IMG/VR virus record: IMGVR_UViG_3300045918_000554
Location: 1 to 28,196 of that record
Length of the DNA: 28,196 nt
Source: a virus
Strand: one strand, 5' to 3'
Made by a program: the position numbers and the translations under genes. Shown one piece after another: positions 1-7,720 of this stretch; position 1 is the stretch's first letter, and each line of letters begins with the position of its first letter. The notes below the pieces were generated by a model. That model saw only the letters and a list, made by a program, of their open reading frames with translations, was not told the origin of the DNA and ran no database searches.

Positions 1-1
1 A

Positions 2-1933
2 AAGCAAATCGCGCTGCCAACAGCCTTTACCAGCGATTCGTCAACCGTCGTTGTAGACCTTGACAATGTCAAGAACATTGGCTCACGCAAGCTGCTTGTC
101 AACAAGGGCAACCTCAATGAGGTCAACGTTCGCACCAGCGGCGACCGCACGCGCGTCACCATCTCGCTGACCGGACGCTCGAACTACGACCTCACCGTTG
201 ACGGTGCCTCCATCGTCATCGTGTTCAAGCCGCCATCAGACACTGCCCGCACCAAGGCGTCTGCCGCGATGGTGATTCAACCGACCATTGAGTTTCCATC
301 CTCATCGCCGAAGGGCGAGACGCCAGACAAGCTGCTCGCCAACGCGAAGATTGCCTATGAGGCCGGCAACTTTCAAACGGCGCTTGAGAAGCTGAACGGA
401 CTGCTGATTCTGCCACCATCGGCTTCAACGCAAGAGGGTCAAGAGCTGATTGGGCAGGTGCGTGAGCGGCTGAAGCAGCCTGAGAAGGCGATGGCTGAGT
501 ACAAGGCGTTCATCGCGATGTACCCAGACAGCCCAGCCGTGGCGCGCACTCGTCAGCGCCTGCTCGCCCTTGAGATTGCCACACCAGACAAGGTCCCAGA
601 GCAGCGCGCTCGCAAGGCGAAGACAGGCAAGGGCAATGACGTCACGGGCAGCGTGGCAACCTACCTCTACGTTGGTGCGGCACCTGCCAAGGCGCTGACC
701 TGGACAGCAGACCAGCAGGTGCTAATCAACAATGCATCGGCGACTGCGACGTTTCGCGATGACCAATACACAGTCAAGGTCGCCGGGCGTGGGTCGGTGC
801 TCACCAATCTTCTTGACAGATCCCGTCATCGCAACTCGCTGTCGGTCTTCAACGTCTCGCTCGACGACAGTCTTCACGACTACGGCGTTCGACTCGGGCG
901 CCAGAACGCCACCGCTGGCATTCTCGGGCGCTTCGATGGCGCCTCTGGTTACTACAATCTGACCGCCGATACGAAGATGCTGTTCGGCTTCGGCGCTCCG
1001 TATCTTAGCTCGCCATCAACTCGTCGAACTGCCAGCATTGGCATCGATTCATCGCTCACCTCCACGCTTGGTGTTCAGGCGTATCTCAACAAGCAGAAGG
1101 TTGATGGCGTCACAGAGCGCAGCGCTCTTGGACTTGAGGGTCGCTACTTCAATAACGGTCTGTCGCTCACCGGCACCGTTGAGTACGATACGCTCTACAA
1201 GGTGCTGAACACCTCAATGGTTCAGGGCACTTGGGTCTTCGGCGACAACACGCTCTACTTTCTAGCCGATCGTCGATTGGCGCCAGCGCTCTTCGCTGAG
1301 CGCCTGCTTCAGCTCGACTCAGCGGCTGGACCGCGCTACGGAACTGTTGGCGAAGCCTTTGGAACCTCTGGCTTCTCGCGTGACGAGCTCTACGCCTATC
1401 TGGCAGCGTCATCGCCAGTCTCGAAGGCGTTCGTGGTAAGCTGGAGCAATCAGATTACGCCAAAGTGGCTTGGTTCAATCAGCGGTCAAACGACGAACTA
1501 CTACACGCCATTCAATCAGTCAGTCATTCCAACTGAGGAGCCAATCGCTCCGGTGCAGACGATCAGCTCAATGAAGGGTCTGAACGTTCAGCTGCTTGGG
1601 TCTGACACGCCGATGAAGGGTGGTTCCATTCATCTGCTCGGCAACTACAGCAAGTCGAAGGAGACGGCGCTTTGGTATACGGCGCTACTTAGCTCGTTCG
1701 CTTGGCGCTCGTCAAAGGTCGACGTGATGCTGAGAACCGACCGAACGATGCGCCAGTTCACGACGATTGGCAGCGTTGGTGGGTCAGTCCGCCTCAACTA
1801 CAAGTTCGACTCTGGCATCTCGATTGAAACGCAGTACAGTCTGACGCGCACCACCACCGTCGATGAGCTTATGCTTCTCTCAACCATTCTAAATAGTCAG
1901 ACGTTCTTCATCGGGTTCCGCTATGAAATCTAG
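2..1933 (+). CDS. AMIN-TPR-outer-membrane beta-barrel protein, 5' partial
   Basis: The reading frame is open from the first bases of the window, so the true start lies upstream; the GTG at 221 is internal. The visible 643 residues show three parts. Residues about 8-72 resemble an AMIN domain of PilQ type (VVVDLDNV, then TRVTISL and YDLTV), which in known proteins binds peptidoglycan. Residues about 105-200 are helical with a TPR-like pattern (AKIAYEAGNFQTALEKL). From about 213 to the end the sequence alternates polar and hydrophobic residues and ends FIGFRYEI, as outer-membrane beta-barrels do. The stop overlaps the start of the cytochrome gene at 1923, so the two are translationally coupled. 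I infer an envelope-spanning partner or exporter for the cytochromes. Domain calls rest on pattern recognition only. Confidence 0.75.
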   Translation, partial: KQIALPTAFTSDSSTVVVDLDNVKNIGSRKLLVNKGNLNEVNVRTSGDRTRVTISLTGRSNYDLTVDGASIVIVFKPPSDTARTKASAAMVIQPTIEFPSSSPKGETPDKLLANAKIAYEAGNFQTALEKLNGLLILPPSASTQEGQELIGQVRERLKQPEKAMAEYKAFIAMYPDSPAVARTRQRLLALEIATPDKVPEQRARKAKTGKGNDVTGSVATYLYVGAAPAKALTWTADQQVLINNASATATFRDDQYTVKVAGRGSVLTNLLDRSRHRNSLSVFNVSLDDSLHDYGVRLGRQNATAGILGRFDGASGYYNLTADTKMLFGFGAPYLSSPSTRRTASIGIDSSLTSTLGVQAYLNKQKVDGVTERSALGLEGRYFNNGLSLTGTVEYDTLYKVLNTSMVQGTWVFGDNTLYFLADRRLAPALFAERLLQLDSAAGPRYGTVGEAFGTSGFSRDELYAYLAASSPVSKAFVVSWSNQITPKWLGSISGQTTNYYTPFNQSVIPTEEPIAPVQTISSMKGLNVQLLGSDTPMKGGSIHLLGNYSKSKETALWYTALLSSFAWRSSKVDVMLRTDRTMRQFTTIGSVGGSVRLNYKFDSGISIETQYSLTRTTTVDELMLLSTILNSQTFFIGFRYEI

Positions 1934-2606
1934 CCTGCTGCTTGCACTGCTTCTCTTCGCCTCATCCTGCTTCGGCGCCGAGTGCACGCTCTACGAGAAG
2001 ACGCACCCAACGTTTCTGCTCGATGGAGCGCACCTCTCCACCGGCAAGTGCAACACCTGCGCCTCGTGCCACAAGGGCGGCGTGTTCATGGGAACACCAC
2101 GAACCTGCATCGGGTGCCACAACGGCGACCCAGCTCGAATGACCGTAGGACGCAGCCCCACGCATATTCCAACTGGATTGATTGACTGCAACACGTGTCA
2201 CAAGACGCTTGCCTTCACCATCGGCACTGTGATGAACCACACGGCGGTCACGACCATCCAGTGTCGAGCCTGCCACGACGGCTTTCACCTTACATCGAAC
2301 GCGCTTGGCAAACCGTCCAACCACATTCCAGAAATCAACCTGATTGGCGGGTCGACGATGGACTGCAACCTCTGTCACAAGTCAACCATCACTTGGACTG
2401 GCGCTGTCACGAACCACAACAACACGCCTGGCAATGGCGCTGGCTGGTGCGTTGGCTGTCACCTGCGTGGACAGACTTGGCTGGGCGCAGGCACTCGAAT
2501 GTTGCTCAATCATCGCAATAAGACGCCGCCTCCGACGGATTGCTCAATGTCTGGCTGCCATCGCCCACTTGGCAACACGGGAACCACCTACAGAAGTTGG
2601 GACTGA
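1923..2606 (+). CDS. Secreted multiheme c-type cytochrome (6-7 hemes)
   Basis: A 227-residue protein with an N-terminal signal peptide; cleavage is probably before AECTLYE, though the Cys at 16 makes a lipoprotein reading possible. Six CxxCH haem-binding motifs begin at residues 46, 62, 89, 114, 148 and 176. A seventh, longer CX4CH begins at 207 (CSMSGCH), a spacing also known in some multihaem cytochromes. Extra His residues (HIPT, NHT, NHN) could be distal ligands. The fold resembles the repeated CxxCHNG...GKPxxHIPT cytochrome family. It would need the host's c-type cytochrome maturation system in the periplasm. It overlaps the upstream beta-barrel gene by 11 bases and is a paralog of the gene at 2696. 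Electron transfer is the likely role; partners are unknown. Confidence 0.9.
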   Translation: MKSSLLLALLLFASSCFGAECTLYEKTHPTFLLDGAHLSTGKCNTCASCHKGGVFMGTPRTCIGCHNGDPARMTVGRSPTHIPTGLIDCNTCHKTLAFTIGTVMNHTAVTTIQCRACHDGFHLTSNALGKPSNHIPEINLIGGSTMDCNLCHKSTITWTGAVTNHNNTPGNGAGWCVGCHLRGQTWLGAGTRMLLNHRNKTPPPTDCSMSGCHRPLGNTGTTYRSWD

Positions 2607-2656
2607 ACCTCACTTAATTTAGCTTAATCATGAACCTAAGATAAAATGAGCAGGCT

Positions 2657-2665
2657 GATAAATAC
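2657..2665 (+). promoter_or_regulatory. Late-type promoter motif GATAAATAC
   Basis: ATAAATA core about 32 bases before the start of the second cytochrome gene and in an intergenic gap. It matches the T4 late-promoter core read by gp55-type sigma factors and would give that gene its own late transcript. Confidence 0.5.
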
Positions 2666-2695
2666 TTAACATCTGTTTACTTCCTGGAGAACGCC

Positions 2696-3421
2696 ATGTT
2701 CCGCAAACTTCTAGCAATCCTCTCACTCGCCGTCTCGAGCCTACTGATGCCTGGCACGGTAGCGCTCGTCTCGCTCGCACCATCTACCGCGCTGGCGGCG
2801 GAGTGCACCCTATACGAGCAATCACATCCAGCGTTTACCCTGGATGGCAGCCACATGTCAACTGGTAAATGCTCGACGTGCGCCTCGTGCCACCTCTCCG
2901 GCATCTTCATCGGCACGCCGAAGACGTGTATCGCCTGTCACAACGGCGACCCGCTTCGCGTGACGGTCGGTCGCTCACCGCAGCACATTCCGACAACGGT
3001 CATTGACTGCAACAACTGCCACACAACCGGCTCATTCCTGACGAATTTCAACATGAACCACACCGCCGTTGCTGGTCAGCGCTGCGATACCTGCCACACT
3101 GGCACCTTCAAGGCCGTCTACAACGCCGATGGCAAGCCGAACACTCACGTGCCAACCACGTCTGACTGCGGCACCTGCCACCAGTCGCGTACCGCCTGGG
3201 GTGTTCAGCACGAGGTCCTCCACGCTGGCGTCACCACTGGCTGCGTCACCTGCCACGATGGCTCCTACGCCGTTGGCAAGTCGAACTACGCTCCTGGCCA
3301 CCCTCTGACCTCTGACCAGTGCGAGACGTGCCACAGCATCAACGCCAACTTCAAGTGCGCCAGCCTCGGCGACCTCATGAAGAACTTCGCGTTCATTCGC
3401 AAGGCTTTCAACATCGCCTAA
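2696..3421 (+). CDS. Secreted heptaheme c-type cytochrome
   Basis: A 241-residue protein with a long signal peptide ending STALA, then mature AECTLYE, the same mature N-terminus as its neighbour. Seven CxxCH motifs begin at residues 62, 78, 105, 130, 158, 183 and 209. Blocks such as CHNGDPLRVTVGRSPQHIPT align with the 1923 protein, so the pair arose by duplication. The last 25 residues (NFAFIRKAFNIA) carry no haem site and are amphipathic. The start is supported by TGGAGAA upstream of the ATG. A terminator follows directly. Likely a periplasmic or surface electron carrier; assembly into a filament, as some multihaem cytochromes do, is possible but not shown here. Confidence 0.92.
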   Translation: MFRKLLAILSLAVSSLLMPGTVALVSLAPSTALAAECTLYEQSHPAFTLDGSHMSTGKCSTCASCHLSGIFIGTPKTCIACHNGDPLRVTVGRSPQHIPTTVIDCNNCHTTGSFLTNFNMNHTAVAGQRCDTCHTGTFKAVYNADGKPNTHVPTTSDCGTCHQSRTAWGVQHEVLHAGVTTGCVTCHDGSYAVGKSNYAPGHPLTSDQCETCHSINANFKCASLGDLMKNFAFIRKAFNIA

Positions 3422-3443
3422 GACGACCACTTCGTCACATCGC

Positions 3444-3468
3444 AAGGGCTCCTTCGGGAGCCCTTTTT
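3444..3468 (+). terminator. Rho-independent terminator
   Basis: A perfect 9-bp stem (AAGGGCTCC / GGAGCCCTT) with a TTCG tetraloop and a run of T. It closes the beta-barrel/cytochrome operon. Confidence 0.93.
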
Positions 3469-3490
3469 GCTGCCCGATGAGGCGGTGGCT

Positions 3491-3498
3491 TATAAATA
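3491..3498 (+). promoter_or_regulatory. Late promoter TATAAATA
   Basis: An exact match to the T4 late-promoter consensus, just after a terminator and about 30 bases before the next start codon. It is the best late promoter in the window and the strongest single argument for T4-type late transcription. Confidence 0.75.
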
Positions 3499-3526
3499 CA
3501 TCATCTACAACTGGCCGGCCAACATA

Positions 3527-4189
3527 ATGAATAAGGAAAAGATCGCGGAGTTTCTCATCGAAATGATGGAAGTGCTGACGATCCGTCGCATCTCACTCCT
3601 GGCTATCCTCGCGACCCTTCTCATTTCCCTTTTCACGGTTTATGAATACCGCAACGCGGTCTTTGCAACGATTTATCGCAGCGCAGATACAGCCACCATC
3701 ATCACTTGGGACCTGAGCCAAGAGAGCAAGACACAGCTCGACGGCCTCACGAACATCCCACTAGTCGGCGCAGTCTTTCTACACGACGTCAATTTGAAGA
3801 AGAACCGTCAAGCCATCAAGTACCAATTTGTCAAGGACAGGGCGATCGCCGAATACCTTGCGCCGCTTGAAGCAGCGCTGCTCCCACAGGCTCTGTTTGA
3901 CTACGACTCCAAGAACACCGAGCAGATGGTTTCAATGCTCAACAACGAATTTAGCTGCTCGCCGACGCGCGAAACAATCTTTGGACGACAGTTTCCAGAT
4001 CTTTACAAGCGGTACCCAATGGTCTGCCGCATTGCTGTCCCTCCATTCTTTGGAGAATTTGTCGGGTACGTGTCAGCAGCGCTGACACGACAACCCGCAA
4101 GGTCAGAGCTTGATGCCCTCAAAATCGAAATGAATCGTCTCGCCATTGAGACGTATTTGAGGGACATTTCGAAAAAGCTCCCATCGTAA
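3527..4189 (+). CDS. Membrane-anchored protein, paralog of 4235 gene
   Basis: About 220 residues from the ATG at 3527, chosen because the late promoter at 3491 lies downstream of earlier in-frame starts; ATGs at 3563 and 3566 are alternatives. One N-terminal membrane segment (ISLLAILATLLISLFTVY) is followed by a soluble domain. The C-terminal half (NNEFSCSP...CRIAVPPFFGEFVGYVS...LAIETYLRDI) aligns with the same region of the gene at 4235, including two Cys residues and the PPFFG/PPYYG turn. I do not recognise the family. Topology suggests a single-pass inner-membrane protein with a periplasmic domain. Its function is unknown. Confidence 0.8.
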   Translation: MNKEKIAEFLIEMMEVLTIRRISLLAILATLLISLFTVYEYRNAVFATIYRSADTATIITWDLSQESKTQLDGLTNIPLVGAVFLHDVNLKKNRQAIKYQFVKDRAIAEYLAPLEAALLPQALFDYDSKNTEQMVSMLNNEFSCSPTRETIFGRQFPDLYKRYPMVCRIAVPPFFGEFVGYVSAALTRQPARSELDALKIEMNRLAIETYLRDISKKLPS

Positions 4190-4234
4190 ACACCCAACCA
4201 CACGCCCATATAGCTATCAGATAGGAATGTACTT

Positions 4235-4906
4235 GTGATTGCCCTGGTCTCTAAGCTGGTCAAGACGATCACCCTCAAGAGCGTGTTGCTGATTGGCCTA
4301 TTCGGAATTCTAGCGATGCTCGCTCTGCTAAGCTTCGAGCATCGCGCCGAAATCTTTGGGTCAATCTCTACCAACCGTTCGCATCTTACCAATGAAGTCG
4401 GTCATGAATTTCTTGTGAGTGAGGAGACGAGAGATCGCATTCGCAACATCGTCGCATCAGACACAACCTATTCTGGGATGGCTGTGCTCAGCACTGACAT
4501 TCGATTGAACTCTCGCCGTGTGCTGTTCGTGTTTGACCCAACAGCGCCGAAGGCGAAGATGACGCACCTCATTCAAACGTCTCGTCTTCCACTCTTCACT
4601 CACAATGAAGAAAACAATCGTCAGGTCGTGAAGCTCATCAACGGCGAGTTCTTCTGCGCTCCATACGGCACTTCACAGATTGCTCAGATGGCGCCAGAGC
4701 ATATTGGCAGCAACGTCACCATCTGCCGTGCCAGCATTCCACCGTACTACGGCTTCTTCTCAGGCTTCGTAGCGCTGGTGTTGAAGGTCGATCCAAGCAT
4801 CGAGCAGCAAGCGCGCATCAAGGAGACTCTTGAGAACCTGGCAACCGAGGTCTACTTTCGCGACGTCATCCCAACTCACAAAAAGACGTCGTTCGGAGCG
4901 CCATAA
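4235..4906 (+). CDS. Membrane-anchored protein, paralog of 3527 gene
   Basis: 223 residues from a GTG start preceded by AGGA at about nine bases. An N-terminal membrane segment (SVLLIGLFGILAMLALLSF) leads to a soluble domain. The C-terminal block (LINGEFFCAPYG...ICRASIPPYYGFFSGFVALVL...LATEVYFRDVIP) matches the upstream neighbour closely enough to call them paralogs. The two conserved Cys may form a disulfide if the domain is periplasmic. The family and function are not recognised; a tandem duplication within a late operon is the simplest reading. Confidence 0.82.
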   Translation: MIALVSKLVKTITLKSVLLIGLFGILAMLALLSFEHRAEIFGSISTNRSHLTNEVGHEFLVSEETRDRIRNIVASDTTYSGMAVLSTDIRLNSRRVLFVFDPTAPKAKMTHLIQTSRLPLFTHNEENNRQVVKLINGEFFCAPYGTSQIAQMAPEHIGSNVTICRASIPPYYGFFSGFVALVLKVDPSIEQQARIKETLENLATEVYFRDVIPTHKKTSFGAP

Positions 4907-4909
4907 ATA
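4903..4909 (+). promoter_or_regulatory. Late-type promoter motif ATAAATAG
   Basis: The motif overlaps the stop codon of the upstream gene and lies about 24 bases before the start of the dehydrogenase-like gene, the same layout as other late motifs in this window. Confidence 0.55.
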
Positions 4910-4932
4910 GGCGATACACAGAGGAGACTTGA

Positions 4933-6030
4933 ATGTCGAAGATTGCTATCGTTGGAGCCGGACGACTTGGAACGGCGCTTGCCAAACTACTGTTGCTTGT
5001 ATCAGACCATGAGATTGCCCTCATCGACAACGATGAAGCTGCGCTGACCCGCGCTTTCACTCGCTGCTCGAAGATCATTCGCCCAGAGCATCGCGTCGCC
5101 TTCGCACCTGAAATTCCAGTTGAGACGTTCACGGCTTACACGACCGACCAGCTTGAAGCCACGCTGCGCTCAACGCACCCAGACATCGTCGTCTGCGCTG
5201 CCGTTGCCGACATCACGTACGCCACGGCAGAGATTGCCAATCGCCTCAGCTGTCACTACCTCGACTTCAACACAGACCCGAATGTGGCGCAGTCCATTCG
5301 GCACCTCTCGGTCGCTCGCCACACCTTTGTGCCGCAGACGGGCCTCGCGCCTGGCCTCATCAACTACGTTGGCCTCGGTCTCGTGGCTCAGCTTGAGGAG
5401 GCACCGGCTTCACTTCAGCTGCGCGTTGGCGTGCTGCCGCAGGTCGCCTTCAGCCCGTCGCAGTTTGCAATGACGAGCCGCGTCGAGGACCTGGTCGAGT
5501 CGTACACGTATCCCTTCAACATCAAGACGCAGGGCAACGAGGAGCTCGTTGCTCCGCTTGACGGCTACGAAACGCTGCTGCTTAACGGGACACCATACGA
5601 AGCCTTCTACGCCAGCGGTAGCCTCGTTGACCTTGAGTGCTTCAACACGATTCCGAGCGTTGACTTCAAGGCCGTTCGGCCAGTCGGTCACCTCGACTAT
5701 CTTCAGAAGCTGCTCTCCAAAGTTGATGGTGATGACGCCATCGAGTTGTTCAAGCAGACCTTCAACACCACGCGCGATGACTTTATCATCTTCATTGCAC
5801 ACGCCACCGACGTCAAGGGTCACAGTATCTCATCTGGGCTCGTGTTCTACCCCAGCCTCGACCTGGACATCTCGGCTGACGAGCTGTGCAATGCGGGAAC
5901 TGCGTGTGGAATCATTGAAATGATCTTCGCCGAGAAGCTGGAAGCTGGCATTCTGAACGCTTCTCAAATCGACGCGGATGAGCTGTTTCAAACTCAAGGT
6001 GTTCAGCTCATCTTCTACCAATCAGAATAA
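4933..6030 (+). CDS. Saccharopine dehydrogenase-like NAD(P)-binding oxidoreductase
   Basis: 365 residues, with GAGGAGA before the ATG. The N-terminus is a Rossmann fold: VGAGRLGTALAKLL is the dinucleotide-binding glycine loop and ALIDND the acidic end of beta-2. The middle contains the family signature region (FVPQTGLAPGLINYVGLGLV), close to the TGLAPGLxN seen in saccharopine and carboxynorspermidine dehydrogenases. The C-terminal domain (about 150-330) would bind substrate. The substrate cannot be told from sequence: lysine/saccharopine, polyamine or an opine-like reaction are all possible. Its position behind a late-type promoter suggests a late metabolic role. Confidence 0.8.
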   Translation: MSKIAIVGAGRLGTALAKLLLLVSDHEIALIDNDEAALTRAFTRCSKIIRPEHRVAFAPEIPVETFTAYTTDQLEATLRSTHPDIVVCAAVADITYATAEIANRLSCHYLDFNTDPNVAQSIRHLSVARHTFVPQTGLAPGLINYVGLGLVAQLEEAPASLQLRVGVLPQVAFSPSQFAMTSRVEDLVESYTYPFNIKTQGNEELVAPLDGYETLLLNGTPYEAFYASGSLVDLECFNTIPSVDFKAVRPVGHLDYLQKLLSKVDGDDAIELFKQTFNTTRDDFIIFIAHATDVKGHSISSGLVFYPSLDLDISADELCNAGTACGIIEMIFAEKLEAGILNASQIDADELFQTQGVQLIFYQSE

Positions 6031-6033
6031 ATA
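6027..6033 (+). promoter_or_regulatory. Late-type promoter motif ATAAATAG
   Basis: Overlaps the stop codon of the dehydrogenase-like gene and precedes the small-membrane-protein genes by about 42 bases. Confidence 0.5.
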
Positions 6034-6074
6034 GGTAAGCGGCGATTCGACCGCAGAACAATCAAGGAGGTCCT

Positions 6075-6194
6075 ATGGACATTTTCTCACTCACAATCGG
6101 CATTGCCGTTGGCGCAGCCTTCGCACCATTCTGGATGATGGTTTGGAAGGGCATCAAGGCAAAGTTCTCAGCTTCAGTTCCGCCGAAGAAGTAA
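6075..6194 (+). CDS. 39-residue small membrane protein
   Basis: A short ORF with a strong ribosome-binding site (AAGGAGGT, five to six bases before ATG). The protein is one hydrophobic segment (FSLTIGIAVGAAFAPFWMMV) followed by a basic tail ending PPKK. It abuts the next gene exactly (TAA followed by GTG). It could be a small lysis or envelope protein, but nothing specific shows this. Confidence 0.6.
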   Translation: MDIFSLTIGIAVGAAFAPFWMMVWKGIKAKFSASVPPKK

Positions 6195-6428
6195 GTGAAC
6201 TCGTTCGCCATCGCCGGCCTCGTCATCTGGGTCGTCTTCGTCATCATCGCCTTGCTGGTGGTGATGGTGAGCGCCGCACCTGGGTATCGTCGGCGTCGGT
6301 CGGATCCGAATTACACCGGCCCAGAACGTCGAGCAAAGCCGGTGTCAAGCGACGTGTTTGAACAACCACTGCTGCGTCGTCACCCAGACTCAGAGAAAAA
6401 GGATACCGAAAATGGACATGACATTTGA
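6195..6428 (+). CDS. Single-pass membrane protein with basic tail
   Basis: 77 residues from a GTG immediately after the previous stop. The N-terminus is a strong membrane segment (AIAGLVIWVVFVIIALLVVMV), followed by RRRR and a polar tail with PNYTGPERR. The positive-inside rule puts the tail in the cytoplasm. The 3' end overlaps the next gene by 17 bases. The function is unknown; the tandem of two tiny membrane proteins is compatible with, but does not prove, a holin-like or exclusion role. Confidence 0.6.
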   Translation: MNSFAIAGLVIWVVFVIIALLVVMVSAAPGYRRRRSDPNYTGPERRAKPVSSDVFEQPLLRRHPDSEKKDTENGHDI

Positions 6429-6555
6429 AGTTTTGAATGGCCTGACCTTCGGGCTAGAATATCTCGGTCGCGACGAGGACATTGACGAGTCAGCCGTGGT
6501 GCTGCACTTTGCCTGCTTCCGTGCCATCCTTTGGCTTGGCGACTACGATAAATAG
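6412..6555 (+). CDS. 47-residue acidic hypothetical protein
   Basis: Start chosen at the ATG at 6412 because AAGGA lies eight bases upstream. It encodes MDMTFEVLNGLTFGLEYLG and a short acidic stretch, with no recognised domain. It overlaps the end of the previous gene and closes this small operon before the terminator at 6581. Confidence 0.55.
   Translation: MDMTFEVLNGLTFGLEYLGRDEDIDESAVVLHFACFRAILWLGDYDK
6548..6554 (+). promoter_or_regulatory. ATAAATAG motif ahead of a terminator
   Basis: This late-type motif overlaps a stop codon (GAT AAA TAG), with a terminator only 27 bases downstream. If active it would make a very short RNA; it may be only a chance product of the Asp-Lys-stop codons. 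Confidence 0.25.
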
Positions 6556-6580
6556 ACCATCGAACTAAAACAGATTTGCG

Positions 6581-6615
6581 ACGGGACGTCTGTTTGTAAC
6601 AGCCGTCCCGTTTTT
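6581..6615 (+). terminator. Rho-independent terminator
   Basis: The outer stem ACGGGAC / GTCCCGT encloses an inner CTGT / ACAG stem and is followed by five T. It separates the late small-gene operon from the Nudix gene. Confidence 0.88.
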
Positions 6616-6621
6616 GTTACA

Positions 6622-6666
6622 GCTCTGCGTGTGCAGAGCGCAAAGAACTAGAGTATAATGACAGCA
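6622..6666 (+). promoter_or_regulatory. TATAAT promoter of the Nudix gene, leaderless
   Basis: A TATAAT box at 6654-6659 puts the expected start of transcription on the A of the ATG at 6666, so the message would have no leader. A 7-bp palindrome (GCTCTGC-GTGT-GCAGAGC, 6622-6639) lies upstream over the -35 region and may be an operator. Confidence 0.7.
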
Positions 6667-7127
6667 TGACAACCCAACCTAAAGATGACGCTGGCTACGA
6701 GAAGCGGTCCCGCGCAGGCCTGATCCCATTCATTCGTGATGGGCACGCCGGTGCGATTCAGTATCTCATGATGGTCAGCTCTGACCCGAAGTTCGGCGGG
6801 CCTCGCCCGATGATCTCGAAGGGCAAGATCGAAGACGGTGAAACGCCAATCGAGGCGGCGAAGCGTGAGGCCGAGGAAGAGCTTGGCTTTCGCATGCGCA
6901 ACTCGCGTGGCCTACCATGCCTCGTGTTCGACGGGCGTCAAGAGCTGTACTCAGGCGCCTATCACCTCACGGTGTATGGTGTCGAGGTTCAAAGTCGCTG
7001 GGACTTTGACAAGTGGTGTGACGAGACAGAGTACACCGTGTGGATGTCGTTGGAGGACTTCAAACAGAAAGGCCGGCGTGACCACGTGAAGTTCGTGGAG
7101 ACGCTGGAGCAAATGGTGACGCAATGA
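6666..7127 (+). CDS. Nudix hydrolase
   Basis: 153 residues with a complete Nudix box at residues 53-75: G-x5-E, seven residues, then REAEEELGF, matching GX5EX7REUXEEXGU. The Glu residues of REAEEE coordinate the divalent metal that cleaves nucleoside-diphosphate-X bonds. Substrates of phage Nudix enzymes include (d)NTPs, ADP-ribose, Ap4A and 5' RNA caps; the sequence does not decide. The ATG lies at the predicted transcription start. The gene overlaps the HNH gene by four bases (ATGA). Confidence 0.9.
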   Translation: MTTQPKDDAGYEKRSRAGLIPFIRDGHAGAIQYLMMVSSDPKFGGPRPMISKGKIEDGETPIEAAKREAEEELGFRMRNSRGLPCLVFDGRQELYSGAYHLTVYGVEVQSRWDFDKWCDETEYTVWMSLEDFKQKGRRDHVKFVETLEQMVTQ

Positions 7128-7720
7128 GCCGAATACTCTCGCTAGACTCGCAAGGCACGCCGAACGAGTGGATCTCACATCAGGACGCAATCGTCTATCA
7201 CGCAAAGTCGCTGGTTGCTTGGCAGCTCGGCGAGGGTGAAGGGGACGTGCTGTTCCGTGGTGGCGACAATCGTATCACTGGCCAGCAGTCACGCATCGTC
7301 ACGGCGCCGATCATCGCCATCAAGGGCAAGGCGGCTGCGTCCAAGCGTCAGAAGCCACCGTCGCTGACGAACCCATCGCTGTTTCAGCGTGACGCTCACA
7401 TCTGCGCCTACTGTGGCGACAAGTTCAGGTTTGACGACCTGACGCGTGACCACGTGGTTCCGACGTCGCGTGGTGGTCGAGACATCTGGACGAACGTCGT
7501 CACCGCGTGCTCGCCGTGCAACAACGTCAAGGACAACCGAATGCTCGACGAGTGCGGCATGAAGTTGCTCTACGTTCCGTACGCACCGAACCTGGCCGAA
7601 GCGCTGATCCTCAGCGGTCGCAACATTCTGGCTTGCCAGATGGAGTATCTCCTCGCCTTCATTCCGAAGGACTCACGAGTCCTCACGCAACTGAGGGCTG
7701 ATCAGGTACGTCTCCACTAG
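7124..7720 (+). CDS. HNH endonuclease
   Basis: 198 residues. Residues 90-140 form a zinc-type HNH domain: CAYC (94-97), RDHVVPTSRGG with D109-H110, N124 and CSPCNN (129-134). The two CxxC pairs bind zinc and the DH...N set makes the catalytic metal site. The N-terminal 80 residues are unassigned. It could be a free-standing homing nuclease or a genome-processing or host-attacking nuclease; coupling to the Nudix gene by ATGA argues for a stable resident gene. The last 38 bases overlap the end of the opposing GIY-YIG gene. Confidence 0.88.
   Translation: MSRILSLDSQGTPNEWISHQDAIVYHAKSLVAWQLGEGEGDVLFRGGDNRITGQQSRIVTAPIIAIKGKAAASKRQKPPSLTNPSLFQRDAHICAYCGDKFRFDDLTRDHVVPTSRGGRDIWTNVVTACSPCNNVKDNRMLDECGMKLLYVPYAPNLAEALILSGRNILACQMEYLLAFIPKDSRVLTQLRADQVRLH

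Noticed and set aside
1-220. A separate short gene or leader before the GTG at 221
   Set aside because: The same frame is open through the whole stretch and encodes an AMIN-like domain continuous with the downstream protein.
6075-6428. A confident holin/spanin lysis cassette
   Set aside because: Two small membrane proteins alone are not enough; no endolysin or lipoprotein spanin lies nearby.
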